From the NCBI RefSeq assembly GCF_900184255.1, contig NZ_LT854640.1:540019-604018 (forward strand): DNA of 64,000 nt. The letters are read 5' to 3'. Position 1 is the first letter of the stretch, and each line of letters starts with the position of its first letter. The position numbers and the translations under genes were made by a program. Positions 1 to 7,170 of the stretch are shown here, in pieces. The notes under the pieces are model-generated. The model saw only the letters and a list, made by a program, of their open reading frames with translations. It searched no databases and was not told where the DNA came from. The stretch is from Haloimpatiens massiliensis (GTDB lineage: Bacteria; Bacillota; Clostridia; Clostridiales; Clostridiaceae).

Positions 1-588
1 AGAACCTAAGTTATTACAATTTAATATCTCAACAAGATATATAACATCTATATATTATTATATCACATTTTCAAAAAAATAATAGCAAATAGGTGTATTT
101 GTCATGTTCAAAATTAATTTAATTTCGCTATCCCTCAAATGGATAACGACTTTAAATAGTATTATAGACTATATAATATAATTATTTGTATAGTGTATAA
201 TATTATTTATTATTATGTGCGGAAGTTATCCACAGAGTTCCTATAAGAAACTTAGTTGTTTTAGCTTGTTCCAAACTGGAACTTGCTAGGTTCTTAGTAG
301 ACTTTACAAAAATGTCGTATTAGATTGGACAAAGATTTTACAAGATATGCGACATGGCTGCTATACAAATAAATAAAAGCTAAAGAAATAAAAATTAACA
401 ATATATTATATATACTTATAGTCTTTAAAATCCATATGTCTAGGAAAATAAAAAACGCCTTGGTAAACACCGTAAGCAACCACGTAAACGGCATAGACCA
501 AAGCATTAACAACCTTTTCTAAGGACTTTTTTAAGTCCTTAGTTTCTAATACTATTATACATTTGTTATTGTAAGAATTCAACACTAG
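1..588. other. Left-edge non-coding or degenerate region
   Basis: I see no convincing gene in these 588 bases. They are AT-rich and hold a perfect DnaA-box consensus (TTATCCACA, 226-234), a small inverted repeat GTTCCA-aac-TGGAAC near 270-284, and a strong hairpin at 519-542. A reverse-strand frame at 406-555 encodes a short hydrophobic stretch but has no ribosome binding site or normal start. The single DnaA box is not enough to call an origin. Confidence 0.5.
519..542. terminator. Perfect hairpin, possible terminator
   Basis: Ten-base arms CTAAGGACTT / AAGTCCTTAG enclose a four-T loop. The stem is strong, but there is no long T-tract on either side, so it may be a terminator or another regulatory hairpin. 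It lies just upstream of the truncated ParB-like frame. Confidence 0.45.
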
Positions 589-1167
589 CAAGGAAAAGTT
601 TACGCTGAATATGAAAAATTGTGTGGGGTTTATCATGGTAATCATCAAAAAGTGAACCCACAAAATGTGGATTCACTTACGCAAGAGCAAATTGCTCAAG
701 AATTAGGAGTATCAACAGAAACTATAAGACGTCTTAAAAAACTTCAAACCCTTTCACCTGACCTTCAGCAACTTATAGAGAATGGTTCAGTTAAATTAGT
801 TAAGCACCTTGATGAAGGACAAAGAGGTGTTGGTAACGTTAATCCTATGAAAATGGCTAAATGTATTAAAGAGTTAGAAAGAATTTATGGAATTTATAAT
901 GGAAATCATAAAATTAAGGAGTTGAATAATTCTACACCTAAAAATCAAACAGATTTAGCAAATCAATTCGATATTGATAGAACACAATATTTAAACTATA
1001 AAAAGCTAAATGAACTTATTCCAGAACTTCAGGAATTAGTTGAAAATAATCAATTAAAAGCCACTACCGCATATAAAATATGGGCTAAAATGCCACAGGA
1101 AGAACAAGAAAAAAACCTTAATAATACCTATTATATTTTAGGATTATTAAGGTTTTTCACATTATAG
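589..1167 (+). pseudogene. Truncated ParB-like DNA-binding protein with duplicated HTH module
   Basis: The frame is open from 589, just after a TAG at 586-588, and has no good start or ribosome binding site. The first weak start is TTG 619. Two copies of one module are visible. Each starts with a YG(I/V)Y.GNH-like segment, followed by a helix-turn-helix-like stretch (TQEQIAQELGVS in copy 1, NQTDLANQFDID in copy 2) and a PELQELVE-type helix. This is the central HTH region of ParB/KorB-type proteins. The N-terminal ParB CTPase/nuclease-like domain is missing. The last about 15 residues are unlike the family and are encoded by a hairpin at 1111-1157. I infer a remnant of a partition-like or regulatory phage gene, broken at both ends. 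A short functional protein from TTG 619 remains possible. Confidence 0.6.
1111..1157. terminator. Hairpin inside the 3' end of the ParB-like frame
   Basis: Perfect 15-base arms (AAAAACCTTAATAAT, 1111-1125, and its complement, 1143-1157) with a 17-base loop. T and A tracts flank the stem, so it can terminate in both directions. It supplies the aberrant C-terminus of the ParB-like remnant and lies just beyond the stop of the small reverse-strand peptide gene. Confidence 0.6.
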
Positions 1168-1236
1168 TCCATACATTAAATCCATGCCTAAATAAAAAGA
1201 CACTACTGCTAAAGTAACACCAAAAGTAACTGTCAT
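1162..1236 (-). CDS. Candidate 24-residue hydrophobic peptide
   Basis: ATG at 1236 is preceded on the minus strand by GAGAAAGGGTGAT, a good ribosome binding site about 7 bases away. It encodes 24 residues ending in TAA. The peptide is one hydrophobic segment (MTVTFGVTLAVVSFYLGMD then LMYGL) with a single acidic residue and no lysine or arginine. Size and character recall very small membrane peptides such as holin-like toxins, but I cannot match it to a family. Its 3' end runs into the 1111-1157 hairpin, a plausible terminator for it. Confidence 0.35.
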   Translation of the reverse strand: MTVTFGVTLAVVSFYLGMDLMYGL

Positions 1237-1413
1237 TCAAAATCACCCTTTCTCAATCAATTATTTTTAGTATATGCTTTTTAGAATAAAATTATTTAAT
1301 TGTATAATTGGAATTAGTTATAGTAATAATAAAAATATGGAAGATATGAAGTATGTAAATAAAAATAAGTATAATGATTATCTTAAACTATAATTTTAAT
1401 AGGATGTGAGTAC

Positions 1414-3012
1414 ATGGATTATATATATATAAGTTTAGAAGAAACTCCTAGTTATGCTAAAATAAATGAAATATTTGAAAAGGTTAAATATATAAATGTT
1501 TTGAAGTATAAATATGATTCAATAATATTAGAGGAGTTTGATAAATCTGTTTTAGAACATATAAAGTATTTAGAAGAAAAAATATTTAGATGCTATAAAG
1601 ATGAATCAAGAGAGATTATAGAATTATTACCAATACTGAATTTAAAAAAAATAAAAGAAATAGAACCTGTTTTTTACCAGATTAGTGAGGAATCTAAAAA
1701 AGAAATTTTTAGTTATATATATTGGAAATATAAACACGAGTCTAGCAAGGACAAGGCAAATATGCAAAATTTAAAAAAGGTAATGGGATTGAAAGGTTCA
1801 AAAGAAGAACATATTATACCTGTAGAAGTGAAAATAAAATGCCCTAAATGTACTGAAAAAGCAATTATATATTTTTATAATTATGAACACAACTATGAAA
1901 GATATGAATGTTTTAATTGTGGACATAGAGAAGATAATAGAGGTGGTACGAGGGGTGGAAATTTTTATACGTTGTTAAAATGTAACTGTAATAATTGCTT
2001 GAACATAAAAAAAGAACTTCAATATACTATAAAAAATAATCTAAAAACATTGATTAGTGATGTTAATTCTAAATTATTAAGCGATTATTTGGAGATAGAA
2101 GATATTTTGCCACCAACGGAATACACAATGAAAAAAGATTTTAAATTATACTTAAGTAATTTAAGTAAAGATGAGAGAGAAATTTTGTCTTTTAAGCCTA
2201 AAAATAAAGAAGAATTATTAAAGATTATTCATGATATTGAATCTAGAGACTCTATATATTCAAAAAAACATAATAATATTATAGAAAAACTTCAAGAGCA
2301 CAAGGTAATATATTATACAAAAAATAAAATTAATAATGATATAATTAAAAATAAATTGTATGAATCAGTTATAAAACATATTGTAAATATAAAAGCAGAT
2401 AATTGTGAAGTTAAAGATATTACTAAAAAAGCGGAGTACTTAAATAAATTGTATAATTATTTAGATAGAGCAACATTACATGAATTTCTTGAAATATATA
2501 GAGGACATTTACAATTTAAGAGTGAACATTCATATATATACTATAATACATACTATAATACAAGTTTTAACATAGAATTTGATGAAATAGATTTTTTTAC
2601 AGAAGATTTTGTAATAAATAACAATTATATAGATAATGGAAATAGTATTATGAGTTCTAATGAAAAATTAGTAGAGAAAGGATTAATACGAAAGTTATTT
2701 AAATCGAATGCTGAAATTAATTATTATGAAATTTTAAAAAATAAATATCATGATTGTATAATAGTTCCAAATTATGATTTTTCAAAAATATGTAATTTAA
2801 ATCCTTTAGTACCATTTTTTATGGATGATGAAATAAAATACTTGAAAACATGTATTGTAGATATTTTATTATGCGATAATGAAGGAATTCCATTAAAAAT
2901 AATTGAGATACAAAAGGGTGAACATCATAATAATTCTGAATGGATAAAAAAAGATGGAATAAAAAAGAGGGCTTGTAATATAATGGGAATTGAATTTGAG
3001 GAGATGTTTTAA
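1414..3012 (+). CDS. Zinc-ribbon protein with C-terminal PD-(D/E)XK-like domain
   Basis: 532 residues, start ATG after AGGATGTGAG. A zinc ribbon is visible as CPKC (C143, C146) and CFNCG (C166, C169), with further cysteines just after (KCNCNNC). The C-terminus has the order of a PD-(D/E)XK nuclease: D483 in IVDILL, E498-x-Q500-K501 in IEIQKGEHH, and D514 followed by lysines. It resembles the DUF2726-type nuclease-like domain. The long middle is lysine- and tyrosine-rich and unrecognised. It stands alone, converging on the repressor gene and sharing a bidirectional terminator with it. Possible roles are phage DNA processing, superinfection exclusion or defence, and none is shown by the sequence. 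The domain call is an inference from motif order. Confidence 0.6.
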   Translation: MDYIYISLEETPSYAKINEIFEKVKYINVLKYKYDSIILEEFDKSVLEHIKYLEEKIFRCYKDESREIIELLPILNLKKIKEIEPVFYQISEESKKEIFSYIYWKYKHESSKDKANMQNLKKVMGLKGSKEEHIIPVEVKIKCPKCTEKAIIYFYNYEHNYERYECFNCGHREDNRGGTRGGNFYTLLKCNCNNCLNIKKELQYTIKNNLKTLISDVNSKLLSDYLEIEDILPPTEYTMKKDFKLYLSNLSKDEREILSFKPKNKEELLKIIHDIESRDSIYSKKHNNIIEKLQEHKVIYYTKNKINNDIIKNKLYESVIKHIVNIKADNCEVKDITKKAEYLNKLYNYLDRATLHEFLEIYRGHLQFKSEHSYIYYNTYYNTSFNIEFDEIDFFTEDFVINNNYIDNGNSIMSSNEKLVEKGLIRKLFKSNAEINYYEILKNKYHDCIIVPNYDFSKICNLNPLVPFFMDDEIKYLKTCIVDILLCDNEGIPLKIIEIQKGEHHNNSEWIKKDGIKKRACNIMGIEFEEMF

Positions 3013-3042
3013 AAGGTAGTGGAGTAAGCTTCCACTACCTTT
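3012..3042. terminator. Bidirectional terminator between convergent genes
   Basis: Twelve-base perfect arms AAAGGTAGTGGA (3012-3023) and TCCACTACCTTT (3031-3042) with a 7-base loop and T/A runs outside. It lies exactly between the nuclease-like gene and the convergent repressor gene. Confidence 0.85.
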
Positions 3043-3251
3043 TATTTATTTTCTTTAACTATCTCTAATACGTCACATATATTACACTCAAGCACAGTAC
3101 AAACAGATTCTAACACGTTATAGCTTACAGCAGTTGTTTTGCCCATACAGAAGTTGTATATTGTATTATATCCTATATTTGTTTTTTTACTTAACCATCT
3201 TATATTACGTTCCTTTTTATTTAATATATCCATAACTTTTACTTTTATCAT
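3042..3251 (-). CDS. XRE-family (Cro/CI-type) transcriptional regulator
   Basis: 69 residues, essentially one helix-turn-helix domain. WLSKKTNIGYNTIYNFCMGK is the HTH core and VLESVCTVLECNICDVLE is the helix pair that follows in HTH_26/HTH_3 proteins. It is the short Cro-like form with no dimerisation or cleavage domain. The start is ATG 3251, and the ribosome binding site reads GGAGGG on the minus strand. The gene is divergent from the early genes at 3446 onward, with two palindromes over the rightward promoter between them. This is the classical layout for a lysogeny switch. I infer that it represses the rightward promoter. Confidence 0.85.
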   Translation of the reverse strand: MIKVKVMDILNKKERNIRWLSKKTNIGYNTIYNFCMGKTTAVSYNVLESVCTVLECNICDVLEIVKENK

Positions 3252-3329
3252 TAATTTACCCTCCGATTAATATTACATTATAACTATTATAACACATAGA
3301 TGATAAAAAAATGATTTTAAAGAATATCT

Positions 3330-3377
3330 TATTATCATGTTGACATGATAATATTACTATGATATATTAGTATCATA
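3330..3377 (+). promoter_or_regulatory. Consensus promoter overlapped by two palindromic operators
   Basis: TTGACA (3340-3345), a 17-base spacer and TATATT (3363-3368) form a near-ideal sigma-A promoter reading rightward. A perfect 11-base-arm palindrome (3330-3340 with 3343-3353) covers the -35. A second palindrome, TATGATA-n6-TATCATA (3358-3377), covers the -10. The two differ in arm sequence but share a TATnAT core. They are the likely binding sites of the adjacent XRE regulator. Confidence 0.8.
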
Positions 3378-3445
3378 AGGTAAAACAAAACAAGGGAGGG
3401 ACGATATAACATATAAGTAAAATTTATTAGAATAGAGGGGTGAGG

Positions 3446-4264
3446 GTGAAAAAAGATTTTATTGGGTTTAAAGAAATTACAGACCAAAGTGACATAGAGG
3501 AAATTAAAAAAATAAAAGATTTAAAACCGAAAGATTTTAAAAGATTAGATATAATTGAAACTAACTATGATGAATTAGACTCAATTATAATTTGGTGTAG
3601 AAAAAATGAAAAATTAATATTAAAAAACGAAAATTTTTTTAAACCTTTTTTTAATGAAATAACATTAAAAATTTCAAGAAAACATACTTTTGGATATTAC
3701 GTGCATTTCTATATTGATAACCAATATTTTTATATGTCCTTTTATAAAGATGATAAAGAGTGTACTGACATTAATAACATGTATAGTGAAATAAATCCCT
3801 TAAAGTTATATAAAAATATATTATTTAAAGATTATGAAAATAGTGGTTCATATATATATTGGTTGGGTACTTATAATAAAGATTTTTTAGAATCTGAATT
3901 TACTGATGAAGATTTTAATAGGACACAAATTACAAACTATATATCTTTAATTGTTTATATAAATTTATTTAAAGAATCCATAATTAAACAAACTAGAACC
4001 CACACACATAAAACACAATCTAAAAAGGACAAGCGTAAAGGCAAGAAACCTAAAGTTAAACTTATTAAACAAAATATTATTAGACTTAATACAGACCACC
4101 TTCCTACACCTACAGAGGAAGAAATAAAGCACTATGAACGTCATACTTTTGGTTGGACAGTTAGAGGTCACTGGAGGACATACCAGAGTGGTAAGAAAGT
4201 ATGGATTAAGCCACAGATAAGAGGGGACAAGAATAAGGTAGAAGGCAAAATTTATGAAATATAA
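3446..4264 (+). CDS. Phage early protein of unknown function
   Basis: About 272 residues. GTG 3446 is preferred because AGAGGGG at 3434-3440 is spaced correctly for it. An upstream GTG at 3440 overlaps that site. The N-terminal two thirds is an unrecognised mixed alpha/beta region. The middle has a lysine-rich linker (SKKDKRKGKKPKVK). The C-terminus carries FGWTVRGHWRTY...GKKVWIKP..RG, a signature I know from small phage proteins of unknown role (RGHWR, then VWIKPY/F-type). It is the first gene after the operator/promoter region, so it is likely expressed early on derepression. Confidence 0.6.
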   Translation: MKKDFIGFKEITDQSDIEEIKKIKDLKPKDFKRLDIIETNYDELDSIIIWCRKNEKLILKNENFFKPFFNEITLKISRKHTFGYYVHFYIDNQYFYMSFYKDDKECTDINNMYSEINPLKLYKNILFKDYENSGSYIYWLGTYNKDFLESEFTDEDFNRTQITNYISLIVYINLFKESIIKQTRTHTHKTQSKKDKRKGKKPKVKLIKQNIIRLNTDHLPTPTEEEIKHYERHTFGWTVRGHWRTYQSGKKVWIKPQIRGDKNKVEGKIYEI

Positions 4265-4279
4265 AGGGAGGATTTTAAA

Positions 4280-4840
4280 ATGATAAATAATTTAAAATTA
4301 GAAAAAATAAAAACGGAATTAGAAAAGTATTCAAAGCTTAAATTGAATATAAAAGAAGAAAAAAGAGGGAATATAGACTTTTTAACAGAAAATAAAGAAC
4401 TTTTTACAACTGTAAATGTAGATAACTTAGAAGAAAATCAAAAATTCATTATTGAATTTAAATTAAATAAAGTTTCAAAATTTTTTAAATTAAATTCTTA
4501 TAAAATAAATACAAATTATCCATGTGATGTGGATATAAGACATAAAATATTAAATAAATCTTTAGACGAAATTTTTAAAGAATATAAATTTGATATAATT
4601 GAAGATGAATATTTCAGCTCTTATTATACAAAAGTGAAATTAAAATTTGATAAGAATTTAAATATTATAGATGAATTACATGAAATAAAACATTTTTACA
4701 TTTCTAATGAGGGAGGAGAAGATATTTACTTCTATGAAAAAGAGGGTAAAATATTTGAAAAAGAAACTAGAAAAGAAATAAAGGGATTGTTAGATGTTGG
4801 AGGACAATTTTGCTGTAGATTAATACCAATTTTATTATAA
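4280..4840 (+). CDS. Hypothetical phage early protein
   Basis: 186 residues, start ATG 4280 behind GGGAGG. It follows the previous gene by 15 bases and is probably cotranscribed. Lysine- and glutamate-rich with alternating beta-like segments. The C-terminal end (VGGQFCCRLIPILL) is hydrophobic with two adjacent cysteines. No family recognised. Confidence 0.55.
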   Translation: MINNLKLEKIKTELEKYSKLKLNIKEEKRGNIDFLTENKELFTTVNVDNLEENQKFIIEFKLNKVSKFFKLNSYKINTNYPCDVDIRHKILNKSLDEIFKEYKFDIIEDEYFSSYYTKVKLKFDKNLNIIDELHEIKHFYISNEGGEDIYFYEKEGKIFEKETRKEIKGLLDVGGQFCCRLIPILL

Positions 4841-4894
4841 ATCAGTTAAAAAAACAACTATGAAGATAAATAAAAAGTACCCAACATACTCACA

Positions 4895-5039
4895 TTTCAC
4901 AATTTAGTGAAACGCAAAAAGGATAAATGTTAGGCACTCTAACTCGCAAATAGATTATAGCATTTATCCTTTATAAACTCAATACCATCCTAAGTTAAAC
5001 TTAGGATGAGTGAAACCTTTATTTTCAACCACTCGAGTG
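4895..5039 (+). ncRNA. Multi-hairpin leader or small RNA region
   Basis: Four perfect inverted repeats occur in 145 bases: TTTCAC/GTGAAA (4895-4912); AAAGGATAAATG (4918-4929) with its complement (4961-4972); CATCCTAAG/CTTAGGATG (4986-5008); and CACTCGAGTG (5030-5039), which ends about 15 bases before the ribosome binding site of the next gene. None has a strong T-tract. This density is far above that of neighbouring gaps and suggests a structured 5' leader or a small RNA. No known riboswitch class is recognised. Confidence 0.45.
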
Positions 5040-5066
5040 CAACAACTGCAATAGGAGGATAAAAAA

Positions 5067-5291
5067 ATGGACTATGAACACGTAGGAATCCTACACCATA
5101 ACCTACAAGGCAGATATTCATTTGCAGACGGTTATTACTTTACCAGTGGAGAAGCTATAGAAATTTATTATGACGACATGTGGCTTAAAGGGAGAATAGA
5201 ATATAGCCAGCATTATCAAGATTACTACTTTATTAATGACGATGAAGGTATTTATATTTACAATTTAGAAGAACTAAAAGCTAGAATTTAG
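5067..5291 (+). CDS. DUF5348-like protein
   Basis: 74 residues, start ATG behind AGGAGG. The pattern G-x-L-x(5)-GRYS, SGEAIEIYYDDMWLKGRIEY and a C-terminal YIYNLEELKARI matches the small beta-rich DUF5348 family, which is common in Firmicutes phages and mobile elements and has no established function. It follows the multi-hairpin leader directly, so its translation may be controlled by it. Confidence 0.65.
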   Translation: MDYEHVGILHHNLQGRYSFADGYYFTSGEAIEIYYDDMWLKGRIEYSQHYQDYYFINDDEGIYIYNLEELKARI

Positions 5292-5408
5292 GATTAGAAA
5301 ACAATAAAATAAGGGATAAAGAGTTAAATGTTAAATGTCTGTATATTGGAAGGTGGGGAAATCGCCACCTACAACGGAACAAATATATTAACGATTAGAA
5401 AACAATAA
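5292..5408 (+). repeat. Duplicated 16-base leader motif flanking a hairpin
   Basis: GATTAGAAAACAATAA occurs exactly at 5292-5307 and 5393-5408, each followed by an AT-rich ATAA stretch and a purine-rich run. Between them is a hairpin AGGTGG/CCACCT (5351-5370). The first copy begins immediately after a stop codon and the second precedes the next gene's ribosome binding site. It could be a duplicated control element or a phage-specific promoter. Confidence 0.4.
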
Positions 5409-5427
5409 TATAATGGAGGGTATAACA

Positions 5428-5736
5428 ATGAAAAATTTATTAAAACATTTACAAAAATTCAACAGCAAGGAAGTGCAAATACAATTTAGTGGTACTGTAA
5501 CCACGATGATTCAAGTTGATTATTTAGACGTAGAGGAATTTCTAGGTAAAGAGAAAATTATGGACAAGAAGTTTGATGTTAACTACATAAAATTAATGGA
5601 CTTAGACAATGAAGAAATTTGTGATGTATATATTAGAGAGGATAAAATACAAGATTGGAGTTCAGATGGAAACGAAATCATATTGTTTTTAGGTGATGGA
5701 AATATGATAAGTATAGAGGATATGACTATTTATTAG
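5428..5736 (+). CDS. Hypothetical phage protein
   Basis: 102 residues from ATG 5428, chosen because GGAGGG at 5416-5421 is correctly spaced for it. An in-frame ATG at 5413 would contain that site. Acidic and predicted beta-rich (VTTMIQVDYLDVEEFLG, VYIREDKIQDW, ISIEDMTIY). No family recognised. It is in a run of small early genes transcribed left to right. Confidence 0.5.
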   Translation: MKNLLKHLQKFNSKEVQIQFSGTVTTMIQVDYLDVEEFLGKEKIMDKKFDVNYIKLMDLDNEEICDVYIREDKIQDWSSDGNEIILFLGDGNMISIEDMTIY

Positions 5737-5755
5737 AATTGGGGTGGCTGCTTAA

Positions 5756-6001
5756 ATGAGTATTAAAGAATTGAAAGAGTTACTAGCACTTACTAAAGAA
5801 GAACTACAAGACAGGATAGGAACTACAGGGGCTGATATAAGCGATATTCAATACGCTATGTCGCAGGAAAATTGGTACAGACATATTTACCCTACAGAGG
5901 AAATAGACAAGGACATGGAAGCCTATAAGCAGGAATTAAAGAACCTTAAACACCAACTTCAAAAGCTGATGTTTGTGGCAAAATTGAAATTAATATTCTA
6001 A
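5756..6001 (+). CDS. Hypothetical small helical phage protein
   Basis: 81 residues, start ATG behind GGGGTGG. Mostly helical and charged, with a coiled-coil-like second half (EAYKQELKNLKHQLQKL). The unusual end KLMFVAKLKLIF is hydrophobic and basic and may be a new C-terminus created by nearby rearrangement. Function unknown. Confidence 0.45.
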   Translation: MSIKELKELLALTKEELQDRIGTTGADISDIQYAMSQENWYRHIYPTEEIDKDMEAYKQELKNLKHQLQKLMFVAKLKLIF

Positions 6002-6493
6002 AACAAAAAACACAAAAAAGCCAATAAAAATATATTGACAAGCCTTACCAAAAGTGGTAACATTAAAACTATTAGGGGTATTTACGCCAAAATATCCCTA
6101 CCTTTGTTCTTTGAAAATTTAATATAAACCTTAATTCCTTGGGGAATGTAAAGTCTAATTTAAAATTTTTGTACTCCACAAGTAAAAATAAATCTAAAAC
6201 ATTACTAATAATATATCATGTATATTTATTATTGTCAACAAAAATGTAATATTTTATACCTCACAAATGGCTTAAAATGGTGGTCAAAAATGCGTTTAAA
6301 TGAAAATAAACCATTTTGTGAGTAATTATATGAAAAGTGCATTTATTTTCATTTAAAATGCGTCCTATTTTAATGTGCTTAAAAATCATTAAAAATATAT
6401 TTAAAAATGGAGGTGATAGAAAGTAAAAACATTAGAACAATATAAAAATTTAATATTAACCAATAATTACAAGAAAGGGTAAAGGTGATAAAC
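6002..6493. other. 492-base non-coding region rich in inverted repeats
   Basis: No gene is visible. It contains TTACCA-aaag-TGGTAA (about 6048-6063), a bulged AGGGgTATTT/AAATAtCCCT hairpin (about 6074-6100), ATTCC-ttgg-GGAAT (about 6130-6146) and the interleaved repeat pair at 6260-6357 described separately. It may hold a promoter for the polymerase operon, a structured RNA or an origin. The sequence does not decide between them. Confidence 0.5.
6260..6357 (+). ncRNA. Interleaved inverted repeats able to form an H-type pseudoknot
   Basis: Stem 1 is CTCACAAATGG (6260-6270) with CCATTTTGTGAG (6311-6322), one bulge. Stem 2 is TTTAAATGAAAATAAA (6295-6310) with its perfect 16-base complement (6342-6357). 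The strands alternate 1-2-1'-2', with no base between 2 and 1', a 24-base first loop and a 19-base last loop. That is the geometry of an H-type pseudoknot. ATGCG flanks stem 2 on both outer sides in direct orientation. A DNA-level role as protein-binding sites is an alternative. Confidence 0.45.
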
Positions 6494-6838
6494 ATGGATA
6501 AAAACAAAGAATTAAATACTAGAGTAACATTAATGAATAATAAGGAGTGGGTACATGCCATTAGCACACTTAAAACATTAAAATTGGACAATAAAAACAA
6601 GGATTACACAATAATTTATAAGAAGGAAAATCAAAGGAAAAACCGTGAATTTACATTTCATGAAGTTCAATATATAGAAAAAACTAATAGTTTTATATTT
6701 ACAAGATTTAATGAAAGTTGCAAAGATGCAACATTAACTGATGAAGTAAATTCTAAGGAAGTATTGATGGACATAGAGATTATAGATTTGGAAATACAAG
6801 ATAAACAAAATTCTAAAAAGTTTCTTTTTATTAACTAA
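6494..6838 (+). CDS. Hypothetical phage protein
   Basis: About 114 residues from ATG 6494, well spaced from AAAGGTGAT. Lysine-rich and predicted beta-rich (FTFHEVQYIEKTNSFIFTRF). It is followed at once by a terminator-like hairpin. No family recognised. Confidence 0.5.
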   Translation: MDKNKELNTRVTLMNNKEWVHAISTLKTLKLDNKNKDYTIIYKKENQRKNREFTFHEVQYIEKTNSFIFTRFNESCKDATLTDEVNSKEVLMDIEIIDLEIQDKQNSKKFLFIN

Positions 6839-6842
6839 AAGT

Positions 6843-6867
6843 AAGGGGATACTATTCCCCTTATATT
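6843..6867 (+). terminator. Rho-independent-type terminator
   Basis: AAGGGGA (6843-6849) and TCCCCTT (6856-6862) with a 6-base loop, followed by a short AT-rich tract. It ends the small gene at 6494. Just downstream, GCCACGT/ACGCGGC-type and GAGT/ACTC pairs (6880-6915) form a second small structure before the next gene. Confidence 0.55.
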
Positions 6868-6944
6868 TGTTTAGTATCGCCACGTATTCACGCGGCTTTA
6901 AGTGAGTCAATACTCAAATTCAAAAGGAAGGAAGTGATTCTAAT

Positions 6945-7127
6945 ATGGAAATTAAGAAAATATTTAAAAAATCTATGGCAATAAATTTAATCCGTATGGG
7001 TAATGAATTAATAAATACTGAACCTAATTTAAAAAATCCAAAATTTACAGTGTTTATATTTAATAAAACTCGAAAATTATTAAAAGATATTACACAATTA
7101 AATTTAGAATTAAAAAGTAACAGATAA
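6945..7127 (+). CDS. DUF5659-like small protein
   Basis: 60 residues, start ATG behind AAGGAAGGAAG. The arrangement IFKKSMAINLIRMGNELI..EPN..NPKFTVFIFN resembles DUF5659: a membrane- or substrate-naive helix LA..L...G followed by PK..VF.F. This is a small phage/ICE family of unknown function. Similar folds appear at 10911 and 15820 in this element. It precedes the polymerase gene by 43 bases and is likely in the same transcript. Confidence 0.5.
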   Translation: MEIKKIFKKSMAINLIRMGNELINTEPNLKNPKFTVFIFNKTRKLLKDITQLNLELKSNR

Positions 7128-7170
7128 CAATATTCACAAAATAAAATTATTCAAAAAAGGAGATGTTAAT

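Noticed and set aside
226..234. DnaA box as part of an origin
   Set aside because: Only one perfect box, with no cluster or AT-rich unwinding element tied to it.
406..663. Reverse-strand frame with a hydrophobic stretch
   Set aside because: No start codon with a ribosome binding site, overlaps the terminator-like hairpin and the ParB-like frame. The hydrophobic part may be a relic, but I cannot support a gene.
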